Assembly (NCBI GenBank): GCA_036001065.1 | Contig: DASYUQ010000131.1 | Location: 1 to 39,912, forward strand | From: Candidatus Methylomirabilota bacterium | GTDB lineage: Bacteria; Methylomirabilota; Methylomirabilia; Rokubacteriales; CSP1-6 | Reading direction: 5' to 3' | Length of the DNA stretch: 39,912 bases | Part shown: piece by piece, positions 32,127-39,831 of the stretch | How the letters are laid out: the number at the start of each line of letters is the position of its first letter | Position numbering within the stretch: the first letter of the stretch is position 1 | Made by a program: the position numbers and the translations under genes | Notes under the pieces: generated by a model | What the model was told of the DNA's origin: nothing | What the model saw: the letters and a program-made list of their open reading frames with translations, nothing else | Databases searched by the model: none

Positions 32127-32996
32127 GTGGGGATTCAGCTCCTCGTCACCGGTCTGGCCGTCGGGAGCATGTACGGTCTGGTGGCGCTCGGGTATCACAT
32201 CACCTGGGTCACCAGCCGGACGATGAACTTCTCGCAGGGCCAGGCGGTGATGGTGGGCGCGGTCGTCGCCTACGGGCTGCGCGTCGCCCTGGGCTGGCCG
32301 TTCCTCCTGACCCTCTTCGGCACCCTCGTCGTCTCCGCGCTCTTCGGCGTCGTCATCGAGCGGCTGGCGGTGCGGCCGTTCTTCCGCTCCGCGTCGCCCG
32401 CGTGGCTCCTGGCCACCATCGCCTGCGGGACCATCGCCGAGAACGTGGCGATGCTCACCTTCGGCAAGGACGCGCGCGCCTTTCCCTCGGCGCTGGCCAC
32501 CCGGCCGGTGCTCGTCGCCGGCGCCGGCGTCTATCCCCAGGAGCTGCTGGTGCCGGTGGTGGGGCTCGCGCTCATGGGCGGCGTGCAGTTCTTCTACCAC
32601 CGGACCTTCTACGGCAAGCAGCTCAAGGCCGTCGCCTACAACCCCGAGGCGGCGGGGCTCATGGGCATCCACATCCCGCGCGCCGTCATGACCGCCTATG
32701 CGCTCTCGGCGCTCCTGGCGGGGGTGGCGGGCCTGCTGCTGGCGCCGCTCCTCAACGTGGCGCCCACCATGGGCACGATCATCGGGCTCAAGGCGTTCGC
32801 CGTCGCCATCATCGGCGGTCTCGACTCTGCGGGGGGAATTCTGGTAGCCGGCTTTCTCTACGGGCTGATCGAATCCTTCGTCGCCGGCTACGTATCGACC
32901 GGCGCCCGCGAGATCGTCGGCTTTGCCGTGGTCATCGCCATGCTGGTCGTGCGTCCGTGGGGCCTCGGCGGCGCGCGGCCGACCCGCCGCGTGTGA
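32127..32996 (+). CDS. livH: LivH-type ABC transporter permease
   Basis: 289 residues from GTG 32127. Opens GIQLLVTGLAVGSMYGLVAL, then TWVTSRTMNFSQGQAVMVGA, RLAVRPFFRSASPAWLLATI, NPEAAGLMGIHIPRAVMTAY, KAFAVAIIGGLDSAGGILVA and GLIESFVAGYVSTGAREIVG. About seven to eight transmembrane helices, standard for LivH. The EAA-like loop is AYNPEAAGLMGI. It dimerises with the LivM domain of the next polypeptide. The stop overlaps the next start by 4 bases (GTGA). Confidence 0.92.
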   Translation: MGIQLLVTGLAVGSMYGLVALGYHITWVTSRTMNFSQGQAVMVGAVVAYGLRVALGWPFLLTLFGTLVVSALFGVVIERLAVRPFFRSASPAWLLATIACGTIAENVAMLTFGKDARAFPSALATRPVLVAGAGVYPQELLVPVVGLALMGGVQFFYHRTFYGKQLKAVAYNPEAAGLMGIHIPRAVMTAYALSALLAGVAGLLLAPLLNVAPTMGTIIGLKAFAVAIIGGLDSAGGILVAGFLYGLIESFVAGYVSTGAREIVGFAVVIAMLVVRPWGLGGARPTRRV

Positions 32997-34762
32997 CCGC
33001 GCGCCTGCTCTGGGCCGTCGCCGCCGCCGTCGCGGCCAGCGTGCCACTGCTGACGGCCAACACCTACTACCTGTACCTCGGGATGACCGTCGGCATCATG
33101 GTCGTCATCACCAGCGGCTTCAACGTGCTGGCCGGACTATCCGGGCAGGTGTCGCTGGGCCACGCCGGGCTCTATGCCATCGGCGCCTACGCCGCCGCGA
33201 TCCTCGCCACGCGCTGGCACCTCGCGCTGGCAGCCGCGCTGCCGCTCAGTGTCGCGCTCACGGCGGCGATCGGCGCGGTGCTGGCGCTGGCGGCGCTCCG
33301 CGTGTCCGGCCCCTACCTGGCCATGGTCACCATCGCGTTCGGCATCATCGTCGAGCACGCGCTGATCGAGTGGGTGGGGCTCACCGGCGGCCCCGGGGGC
33401 ATCTTCAACATCCCCAAGCCCACGCTGGCCGGCGTCCCCCTGCCGCTCGGCCGCTACTACTTCGTGGTGGCGGCGGCCGCGGGGCTGGCGCTCTGGATGA
33501 CGCATAACTTGATGTCTTCGGCGTGGGGGCGGGCCCTCATCGCGGTGAAGGGGAGCGATATCGCCGCCGAGTCGCTGGGGCTCGGGACCTACGGGCTCCG
33601 CACCGCGGCCTTCACCATCTCGGCGGCCTTCGCCGGCGCCGGCGGCTGTCTCTTCTCGTTCCTCAACGGCTACGTCAGCCCCGACAGCTTCACGCTGCAA
33701 ACGTCGATCCTGTTCCTGCTGATCGTGCTCTTCGGCGGTCTGGGCATCCTCGCCGGTCCGCTGGTGGGGGCGCTCGTTCTGGTGCTGCTGCCGGAGCTGC
33801 TGCGCGAGTTTCTCGACTATCGCCTGATCTTCTACGGCGGCCTGTTGCTGGGCTCGATCTACTTTCTGCCCCGCGGCGCCGTGGGCGCCGTTCAGGACCT
33901 GTGGCGACGCCAGCCCCGCGCCGTCCCCGCGCCGCCGGCCGGGTCCGCGAGCGCTTGGGCGCCCGCCGATGCGGCGGCGGGCTTCGCGGCTCGCCCGGCC
34001 CCGGCGCCGGGCCGGCCGCTGCTCGTCGTGGAGGACCTCTCGGTGGCCTTCGGCGGCATCCAGGCGGTGGCGGACGTCGATCTGACGGTGGCGGCGGGAA
34101 CCATCCACTCGCTGATCGGGCCCAACGGGGCCGGCAAGACGACGCTCGTGAACCTCGTCACCGGCTTCTACCGACCCGACCGCGGGCACATCACCTTCGA
34201 CGGCGTACCGATCACCGGCCTGACGCCCGCGGCCATCGCGCGGCGCGGGCTCGCGCGCACGTTTCAGACGCCCCAGCTCTTCGAGGAGCTGACGGTCCTC
34301 GAGAACGTCATGGTCGGCGTGGCCGGCCACCGCCTCGGATCGTTCGCCGCGGCCCTGACCGGCACCGGCCACGCCGAGGCCGCCCTGCGTCAGCAGGCCA
34401 CGGCGCTTCTGCAGACGGCGGGCCTCGGGGACTGGGCCGATGTTCCCGCCGGCGCGCTGCCGTTCGGGCTCAGGCGCCGGCTCGAGATCGGTCGCGCCCT
34501 GGGCGCCGGCGCGACCATGCTCCTGCTCGACGAGCCGGCCGCCGGCTTGGTCCCCACCGAGATCGCCGAGCTGGACGCGCTGCTGGGCCGGCTGCGCGAG
34601 GCCGGGCTGACGATCCTGCTCATCGAGCATCACATCGAGCTGGTGATGGCCGTCTCCGATCGCGTGACCGTGCTCGACGAGGGGCGGGTGATCGCCGAGG
34701 GCCGGCCGGAGGCTGTCCAGCGCGACCCCGCCGTCGTCGAAGCCTATCTGGGCAGCGCATGA
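32993..34762 (+). CDS. Fused LivM permease / LivG ATP-binding protein
   Basis: 589 residues. The LivM part (1 to about 305) shows LSGQVSLGHAGLYAIGAYAA, ALRVSGPYLAMVTIAFGIIV, EHALIEWVGLTGGPGGIFNI, SDIAAESLGLGTYGLRTAAF and VLLPELLREFLDYRLIFYGG. An Ala/Pro-rich linker (about 305-340) follows, then the LivG ATPase: Walker A GPNGAGKT at 376-383, FQTPQLFEELTVLENVMVGV, Walker B MLLLDEP then AAGL. The signature region reads LPFGLRRRLEIGRALGAGAT, with Leu where Gln/Asp/Glu usually follows the glycine. Fusion fixes permease and ATPase in 1:1 ratio. GTG start, 4-base overlaps with both neighbours. Confidence 0.9.
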   Translation: MTARLLWAVAAAVAASVPLLTANTYYLYLGMTVGIMVVITSGFNVLAGLSGQVSLGHAGLYAIGAYAAAILATRWHLALAAALPLSVALTAAIGAVLALAALRVSGPYLAMVTIAFGIIVEHALIEWVGLTGGPGGIFNIPKPTLAGVPLPLGRYYFVVAAAAGLALWMTHNLMSSAWGRALIAVKGSDIAAESLGLGTYGLRTAAFTISAAFAGAGGCLFSFLNGYVSPDSFTLQTSILFLLIVLFGGLGILAGPLVGALVLVLLPELLREFLDYRLIFYGGLLLGSIYFLPRGAVGAVQDLWRRQPRAVPAPPAGSASAWAPADAAAGFAARPAPAPGRPLLVVEDLSVAFGGIQAVADVDLTVAAGTIHSLIGPNGAGKTTLVNLVTGFYRPDRGHITFDGVPITGLTPAAIARRGLARTFQTPQLFEELTVLENVMVGVAGHRLGSFAAALTGTGHAEAALRQQATALLQTAGLGDWADVPAGALPFGLRRRLEIGRALGAGATMLLLDEPAAGLVPTEIAELDALLGRLREAGLTILLIEHHIELVMAVSDRVTVLDEGRVIAEGRPEAVQRDPAVVEAYLGSA

Positions 34763-35499
34763 GCCTGAGCCTGCTCGACGTCGGCGATCTCTGGGTTCGT
34801 CACGGACAGATCGAGGTCCTGCGCGGCGTCTCGCTCGCGGTCGGTGGTGAGGAGATCGTGGCGGTCATCGGGCCGAACGGCGCGGGCAAGACGACTCTTC
34901 TCCGGACCCTCGCCGGCGTCCTCCGCCCAGCCCGGGGGCGGATCACCTTCGCGGGTCGGGAGATGACCGGGCGGCCGTCCTGGGAAGTCGTGCGTGCGGG
35001 GGTGGCGCTGGTGCCGGAAGGGCGGGGCATCTTCGCCGATCAAACGGTCCGCGACAACCTGATGCTGGGGGCCCTGAGCCGGCGCAGCTTCGACGCGCTG
35101 GACGGTGTCCTCGAGCGGTTCCCGGCGCTCCGTTTCCGGCTGGACACCGTCGCCGGCGCGCTGTCGGGTGGCCAGCAGCAGATGCTCGCGCTGGCGCGCG
35201 GCCTCATGGCGCGACCGCGGCTGCTCCTACTCGACGAGCCTTCGCTCGGCCTGGCCCCGAAGCTCGTCCGCGAGACGTTCGACGCGGTCCGCCGCATCCG
35301 TGAGCAGGGCGTCGCGGTGCTGCTCGTGGAGCAGATGGGCCTGCAGGCGCTGGAGATCGCGGATCGGGGCTACGTGCTGGAGCGGGGGCGAATCGTGGCC
35401 GACGGACGTGCGCGCGATCTCGCGTCGGATCGGCGCGTGATTGCCGCATATCTCGGCGCGCCCCGGTCGCGCCCCGGCGACGGCGGGGGCTCCCCCTAG
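34759..35499 (+). CDS. livF: LivF-type ABC transporter ATP-binding protein
   Basis: 246 residues. Opens SLSLLDVGDLWVRHGQIEVL, then Walker A GPNGAGKTT, VPEGRGIFADQTVRDNLMLG, signature LSGGQQQMLALARGLMARPR, Walker B LLLLDEP then SLGLAPKLV, and switch VEQ in place of the H-loop, which is normal for LivF. The protein ends in a short Pro/Gly-rich extension (RSRPGDGGGSP). It hydrolyses ATP together with the fused LivG domain. Start ATGA overlaps the previous stop; the stop TAG at 35497-35499 overlaps the opposing small gene by 4 bases. Confidence 0.92.
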   Translation: MSLSLLDVGDLWVRHGQIEVLRGVSLAVGGEEIVAVIGPNGAGKTTLLRTLAGVLRPARGRITFAGREMTGRPSWEVVRAGVALVPEGRGIFADQTVRDNLMLGALSRRSFDALDGVLERFPALRFRLDTVAGALSGGQQQMLALARGLMARPRLLLLDEPSLGLAPKLVRETFDAVRRIREQGVAVLLVEQMGLQALEIADRGYVLERGRIVADGRARDLASDRRVIAAYLGAPRSRPGDGGGSP

Positions 35500-35708
35500 C
35501 CGCCGTCCCCGGGCTGCGCCCCTTCGGACCTACGCACGTCGAGTCGTGAGGTGAGCGAGTTCAGCTCGTTCTCGACCTCGCGCAGTCGCTCGGCGAGCCG
35601 GTCCCGCTCGTCGCGAAGCGTCCGAGCCAGCGTGACGACGGCCTCGATCAGGAGTCGTTCATGCTCGTCCTGGGCGGGTATCCCGGCGCCGGGAGCAGGG
35701 TTACTCAT
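35496..35708 (-). CDS. Small coiled-coil protein (70 aa)
   Basis: Family not recognised. From ATG 35708, supported by GGGGAGG 7 bases upstream, the 70 residues comprise a short flexible N-terminus (MSNPAPGAGIPAQDE) and a heptad-like helix (LLIEAVVTLARTLRDERDRL, AERLREVENELNSLTSRLDV) ending in a Gly/Asp tail. The helix is strongly charged with regularly spaced leucines, typical of a coiled coil that could dimerise. A longer start at 35753 would read through poor sequence. It lies convergent to livF, sharing the last four bases, and divergent from the zinc-ribbon gene across a 189-base gap. Confidence 0.55.
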   Translation of the reverse strand: MSNPAPGAGIPAQDEHERLLIEAVVTLARTLRDERDRLAERLREVENELNSLTSRLDVRRSEGAQPGDGG

Positions 35709-35880
35709 CGGCTTGCCTCCCCTTAGAGGTCTCACACTCGCCGGGTGGAGCAAGAAGGGTGCCCGTTGAGTAAAGTCCTTGCGTGACGCGGGGTTTTCGC
35801 CCGAGCGACGGACGACCGTGTGCGTCCAGGTGACAGGGCGAAGTCAGCAGTGTCGCCGTCGAGACACCCGGGGACGCCGG

Positions 35881-35889
35881 TGCTAGAAT
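35881..35889 (+). promoter_or_regulatory. Candidate extended -10 promoter of the zinc-ribbon gene
   Basis: TGCTAGAAT (TG, one base, TAGAAT) ends 8 bases before the ATG at 35898, with no Shine-Dalgarno between. This would give a leaderless mRNA, like 24283-24291 and 38832-38840. Confidence 0.4.
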
Positions 35890-35897
35890 TTCACGGC

Positions 35898-36287
35898 ATG
35901 CCGATCTACGAGTACGAGTGTCGTGACTGTCGGCGGGTGGTGAGCCTGCTCGTGCTCCGGCCCGGGAGCGGCCAGGCGCCGGCCTGCCCCCGCTGCGGGG
36001 GCTCCGCCCTGACCCGCGTGATGTCCCGGTTCGCCACGGTGAAGTCCGAGGAGGCGCGGCTCGAGGCCCTGGGCGATTCCGGGGCCCTTGGCGACATCGA
36101 TGAGAACGACCCCGCCAGCGTCGCCCGCTTCATGAAGAAGATGGGCCGGGAGATGGGGGAGGATCTGGGCGACGATTTCGAGGACACCGTCGACGAGGCC
36201 CTGGCCGAGTCGGCGGAGGGCGACGCCCCCGGCCAGGACGCGGGCAGGCCTTCGGACTCGGATCTGTCCAGCACCGCGGGCCTGTGA
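35898..36287 (+). CDS. FmdB-family zinc-ribbon protein
   Basis: 129 residues from ATG 35898. Starts PIYEYECRDCRRVVSLLVLR with two Cys pairs (CRDC and CPRC) of the FmdB-type CxxC...CxxC zinc ribbon in the first 40 residues. The rest is acidic and low-complexity (DENDPASVARFMKKMGREMG, then an Asp/Glu-rich tail), unlike the very short classical FmdB proteins. Family members are annotated as putative regulators but their function is largely unproven. MPIYEYEC is the standard start, so the longer upstream frame from 35820 is rejected. The TGA stop lies inside the first repeat A unit (GTGAGGGGGG). Confidence 0.8.
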   Translation: MPIYEYECRDCRRVVSLLVLRPGSGQAPACPRCGGSALTRVMSRFATVKSEEARLEALGDSGALGDIDENDPASVARFMKKMGREMGEDLGDDFEDTVDEALAESAEGDAPGQDAGRPSDSDLSSTAGL

Positions 36288-36410
36288 GGGGGGTGCCAAG
36301 CCGCAGGGCGGTCGCGCGGCCGCAGGCCCGCGCGCCCAAGGCGAGCCGGTGAGGGGGGTGCGAGCCGCAGCACGTCGCGGGGCTGGGGCCCCGCCGTGCG
36401 AGGCGAGCCG
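36284..36410 (+). repeat. Repeat A, two tandem units spanning the zinc-ribbon / GNAT junction
   Basis: Unit 1 (36284-36348) and unit 2 (36349-36410) both begin GTGAGGGGGGTGC, continue with AGCCGCAG and end AGGCGAGCCG. The next bases, GTGA, are the start of the acetyltransferase gene. So each unit runs from one GTGA to the next. The first contains the upstream gene's TGA; the last supplies the GAGGCGAG Shine-Dalgarno-like bases before the GTG start. The inner part of each unit varies. Confidence 0.75.
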
Positions 36411-37397
36411 GTGAAAGTCGTCGTCCACGACCGCCTCGACGCGGTGGGCGCCCCCGCCTGGGCCGGGCTCCACGCGCGGACCCGCCTGGGCTCGCCGTTC
36501 CTCACCTGGACCTGGCAGACCGAGTGGGCGCGCGCCTTTGCCCAGGGCAGCCGCCTCGAGATCTGGCGCGTCGAGGACAACCAGCAGCTGGTGGCGGTGC
36601 TGCCGCTCTACGAGGCGGAGCCGGGCGTCTTCCGTTTGCTGGGGGGCGTCGACGTCTCCGACTACCTCGATCTCCTGGCGCTGGCCGGGCGCGAAGAGGA
36701 GGCCTGGACCGCCCTGCTCGGCGCGCGGGCGGCGGCGACCGCGGTGTGGGACCTCCACGCCGTGCCCGCCGCGTCGCCCACGGTCACCTCCGCGCCGGCA
36801 CTCGCCCCCGCCTTCGGCCTCGGCGCCTCGGCGACGGTCGAGGAGCGTTGCCCCGTGCTGGCGTTGCCGTCCTCCTGGGAGGCCTATCTCGAAACGCTGT
36901 CCGGCAAGCAGCGCCACGAGCTGATGCGCAAGATGCGGCGGCTCGCGCGCGAGGTTCCCGACGCGCGCCCCTCGTGCGCCGCCACGCGCTCCGACATCGA
37001 GACGCGGGTCGGTGATTTCCTCGATCTGCACCGGCGGTCGCGCGCCGGCAAGGCGCGCTTCATGGATCCGCGCATGGAGGGGTTCTTTCGCCGCGTGGCA
37101 GGGGCGCTGGCCGAGCTCGGCGTGATGCGCCTGTGGTTCCTCGACGCCTCCAGCGGGCCGCTGGCCACGTTTCTCACCCTCGAGTGGGACGCCACCGTGG
37201 GCCTCTACAACTCCGGCTTCCATCCCGATCGGGCGTCGCTGGCGCCCGGCCTCGTGCTGCTGGGCCACCTCATCCGCGACGCCATCGCGCGGGGCAAGCG
37301 CCGCTTCGATTTCCTTCGCGGCGAGGAGCAGTACAAGTACGACTTCGGGCCGACCGCCGAGGCGGTCTTCCGGGTGACGATCGGACCGGCGCGATGA
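36411..37397 (+). CDS. GNAT-type acyltransferase (Acetyltransf_6 / BioF2-like, CelD/BcsL group)
   Basis: 328 residues from GTG 36411; 36396 is an alternative GTG that would translate part of the repeat. Motifs: SPFLTWTWQTEWARAFAQGS, VEDNQQLVAVLPLYEAEPGV, LSGKQRHELMRKMRRLAREV, GVMRLWFLDASSGPLATFLT and YNSGFHPDRASLAPGLVLLG, then KRRFDFLRGEEQYKYDFGP. This is the CelD/BcsL-type GNAT fold linked to polysaccharide biosynthesis, where such enzymes acylate envelope carbohydrates or peptidoglycan peptides. It is coupled to the glycosyltransferase by a 4-base ATGA overlap. Confidence 0.8.
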   Translation: MKVVVHDRLDAVGAPAWAGLHARTRLGSPFLTWTWQTEWARAFAQGSRLEIWRVEDNQQLVAVLPLYEAEPGVFRLLGGVDVSDYLDLLALAGREEEAWTALLGARAAATAVWDLHAVPAASPTVTSAPALAPAFGLGASATVEERCPVLALPSSWEAYLETLSGKQRHELMRKMRRLAREVPDARPSCAATRSDIETRVGDFLDLHRRSRAGKARFMDPRMEGFFRRVAGALAELGVMRLWFLDASSGPLATFLTLEWDATVGLYNSGFHPDRASLAPGLVLLGHLIRDAIARGKRRFDFLRGEEQYKYDFGPTAEAVFRVTIGPAR

Positions 37398-38647
37398 TCC
37401 GGGTGGCGATGCTCAGCGTGCACACGTGCCCCCTGGCCGCGCTCGGCGGCAAGGAGACGGGCGGGATGAACGTGTACGTCCGCGAGCTCAGCCGCGAGCT
37501 GGGCCGGATGGGCGTGGAGGTGGACATCTTCACGCGATCCCAGAACGCGGCGATCCCGCGGGTCGTGGAGCTGACCGAGACGGCGCGGGTGATCCACCTG
37601 CCGGCAGGGCCGGAAGCCCCGCTGGCCCGCGCGCGCGTGCACGAGCACCTCCAGGAGTTCCTGGCCGGCGTGGAGGCGTGGCGGATCGCCCGCGCCGCGG
37701 ACTACGAGCTGGTCCACGCCCACTACTGGCTCTCGGGCGCCGTGGCCCTGGCGCTCCGCCAGCGCTGGGGCGTGCCCGTGATCCAGATGTTCCACACCCT
37801 CGGCCGGCTCAAGAACGACGTGGCCCGCACGCCGCGCGACCGCGAGCCCGCCCTGCGCATCGCGGAGGAAGCCCGCATCGCGGCGTCGGCGGATCGCATC
37901 GTCGTCGCCGCGGACGTGGAGCGGGCCTATCTCGCCGAGCACTACGGTGCGGACCCCGGCCGCGTCGCCGTCATCCCCTGCGGCGTCGACACCGATCTCT
38001 TCAGGCCGGGCTCCCGCGCCGAGGCCCGCGCCGCCCTCGGGCTCGACGGGGGCCCCGTGGTGCTCTACGTGGGCCGCCTCGCCCCGATCAAGGGGCTCGA
38101 CACGTTGCTCGACGCCGTCGGCCGCCTGCGGGACCGCGGGCGCCGCCCGCGGCTCCTCATCGTCGGCGGGGACGCCGACGAGCCGCTCGACGGTCACGAG
38201 GCCGAGCTGCGCCGGCGCGTGGAGCGGCTCGGCCTGCGCGACGCCGTGAGCTTCGTCGGCGCCCAGCCCCAGCCGACGTTGCGGTCCTATTACGTCGCCG
38301 CCGACGCGACCGTCCTGCCCTCGTACTACGAATCGTTCGGGATGGTGGCCCTGGAGGCGATGGCCTGCGCGAGCCCCGTCATCGCCTCGCGCGTGGGCGG
38401 CCTGGCCACCACGGTCCGGGACGGCGTCACCGGGTTCCTGGTGCCGGACGGCGACGCCGCGGCGCTGGCCGCCCGCCTCGACGCGGTGCTCGGCGACCCG
38501 GACCTCGGCTGGCGCGTGGGACGCGAGGGCGTCCGCTGGGCGGCACGTCATCGCTGGCCGTGCGTGGCCGAGGCGATTTGCCGGCAGTACGCGCGCCTGG
38601 AGCCGCGGGCCCGCGTGCATCTGGCCGCCGCCCGCTGCACCGGCTGA
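37394..38647 (+). CDS. Glycosyltransferase family 4, MshA / sucrose-phosphate-synthase-like
   Basis: 417 residues. The N-terminus (HTCPLAALGGKETGGMNVYV, then RELSRELGRMGVEVDIFTR) matches the MshA/sucrose-synthase branch of GT4. Next are VHAHYWLSGAVALALRQRWG and HTLGRLKNDVARTPRDREPA, the donor-domain start VLYVGRLAPIKGLDTLLDAV, and the E-x7-E motif YESFGMVALEAMACASPVIA. All GT-B elements are present. Acceptor unknown: MshA acts on inositol phosphate in actinobacteria, but outside that group the name is unsafe. Overlap ATGA with the upstream acyltransferase suggests a joint role in making a modified envelope glycan. Confidence 0.87.
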   Translation: MIRVAMLSVHTCPLAALGGKETGGMNVYVRELSRELGRMGVEVDIFTRSQNAAIPRVVELTETARVIHLPAGPEAPLARARVHEHLQEFLAGVEAWRIARAADYELVHAHYWLSGAVALALRQRWGVPVIQMFHTLGRLKNDVARTPRDREPALRIAEEARIAASADRIVVAADVERAYLAEHYGADPGRVAVIPCGVDTDLFRPGSRAEARAALGLDGGPVVLYVGRLAPIKGLDTLLDAVGRLRDRGRRPRLLIVGGDADEPLDGHEAELRRRVERLGLRDAVSFVGAQPQPTLRSYYVAADATVLPSYYESFGMVALEAMACASPVIASRVGGLATTVRDGVTGFLVPDGDAAALAARLDAVLGDPDLGWRVGREGVRWAARHRWPCVAEAICRQYARLEPRARVHLAAARCTG

Positions 38648-38690
38648 CGGGCGGATGCCGCCGTACGCCGGAAGCGGGCCCGCGAACGGC

Positions 38691-38821
38691 CGGTGGGGCG
38701 GGGTGGGGTCCGGCGATCCGTTCGCGCCGCCGGTGTCTTCGCGCAGCGGGTGGTTTGGAGCACCGCCGTCCGCCGGTTCGCGCCAGAGCGCGTGATCGCC
38801 GGACCCCACCCCGCCCCACCG
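38691..38821. repeat. 131-bp perfect inverted repeat (28-bp arms)
   Basis: Left arm 38691-38718 starts CGGTGGGGCGGGGTGGGG and continues TCCGGCGATC; right arm 38794-38821 is its exact reverse complement. A 75-base loop lies between. It sits between the glycosyltransferase stop and the Opp gene start. It may be a terminator-like RNA, a small mobile element, or an insulator between operons. I see no coding sequence in 38648-38850. Confidence 0.75.
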
Positions 38822-38831
38822 CCAGCCCGTG

Positions 38832-38840
38832 TGCTACACT
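38832..38840 (+). promoter_or_regulatory. Candidate extended -10 promoter of the Opp operon, near-leaderless
   Basis: TGCTACACT (TG, one base, TACACT) ends ten bases before the GTG at 38851, with no Shine-Dalgarno visible. Transcription would begin at or within a few bases of the start codon. Confidence 0.4.
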
Positions 38841-38850
38841 CCCGCGCACC

Positions 38851-39831
38851 GTGGGGCTCCTGCTCGACGTCCGATCGCTGACGACGCAGTTCCTCACCGG
38901 CGCCGGCACCGTGCGTGCCGTCGACGGCGTCTCCTGGGACGTCAACGAGGGCGAAACGGTCGCGCTGGTCGGCGAATCGGGGTGCGGCAAGAGCGTTTCG
39001 GCCCTCAGCATCATGCGGCTGGTGGCGGCCCCGGCCGGACGCATCGTCGGCGGGCAGGTGCTGTTCAAGGGCCGCGATCTCTTGACGCTGAACGAGGAGG
39101 AGATGCGGCGGGTGCGCGGCCGGGAGATCGCCATGATCTTCCAGGAGCCGATGACGTCGCTGAACCCCGTCCTGACCATCGAGCGCCAGCTCACCGAGGG
39201 GCTCGAGATCCATCTGGGCATGGCTGCCGCCGAGGCCCGGCGGCGGGCGGTGGAGCTGCTGGCGATGGTCGGCATCCCCGACGCCCAGCGGCGGCTCTCG
39301 CAGTATCCCCATCAGTTCAGCGGCGGCATGCGCCAGCGCATGATGATCGCCATGGCTCTGGCCTGCAGCCCCTCCCTGGTGCTGGCCGACGAGCCGACGA
39401 CCGCGCTCGACGTGACGATCCAGGCGCAGATCCTCGAGCTCTTGCGCGCGCTCCGCCAGGACTTCGGCATGAGCATCATCCTCATCACGCACGACCTCGG
39501 CGTCGTCGCGGAGTTCGTCGACGAGGTCGTCGTGATGTACGCAGGGCAAGCCGTCGAGTCGGCTCCCGTCGCCGACATCTTCGCGTCGCCGGCCCACCCG
39601 TACACGCGTGGGCTCCTCCGCTCGATCCCGTCGCGCCGCGAGGCCGGCGCGAAGCGGCTGCCGACGATCGCCGGGATGGTCCCCGATCTCGCCCAACTCC
39701 CGATTGGCTGCCGCTTCCAGGACCGCTGCTCCGAGGTGTTCGAGCGCTGCCGCGAGGAAGTCCCCCCGCTGGTCGACGTCGCCCGCGAAAGGTGGTCGCG
39801 CTGCTTCTTGTCGCAGAAGGCGGCCGCATGA
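38851..39831 (+). CDS. Oligopeptide/dipeptide ABC transporter ATP-binding protein (OppD/DppD)
   Basis: 326 residues from GTG 38851, giving [20 protein letters not shown]. Walker A GESGCGKS at 41-48, Q-loop [19 protein letters not shown], signature [15 protein letters not shown], Walker [19 protein letters not shown]-loop [11 protein letters not shown], and the C-terminal oligo_HPY region ([29 protein letters not shown] with its conserved cysteines). [10 protein letters not shown] is diagnostic of the OppD/DppD family. It supplies energy for uptake of peptides or related compounds, together with the OppF-type protein that overlaps it by 4 bases. Permease and binding-protein genes are presumably beyond the window. 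Confidence 0.93.
   Translation: MGLLLDVRSLTTQFLTGAGTVRAVDGVSWDVNEGETVALVGESGCGKSVSALSIMRLVAAPAGRIVGGQVLFKGRDLLTLNEEEMRRVRGREIAMIFQEPMTSLNPVLTIERQLTEGLEIHLGMAAAEARRRAVELLAMVGIPDAQRRLSQYPHQFSGGMRQRMMIAMALACSPSLVLADEPTTALDVTIQAQILELLRALRQDFGMSIILITHDLGVVAEFVDEVVVMYAGQAVESAPVADIFASPAHPYTRGLLRSIPSRREAGAKRLPTIAGMVPDLAQLPIGCRFQDRCSEVFERCREEVPPLVDVARERWSRCFLSQKAAA

Noticed and set aside
35820-35897. Longer start of the zinc-ribbon protein
   Set aside because: MPIYEYEC is the standard FmdB beginning, and the upstream codons cover the candidate promoter.
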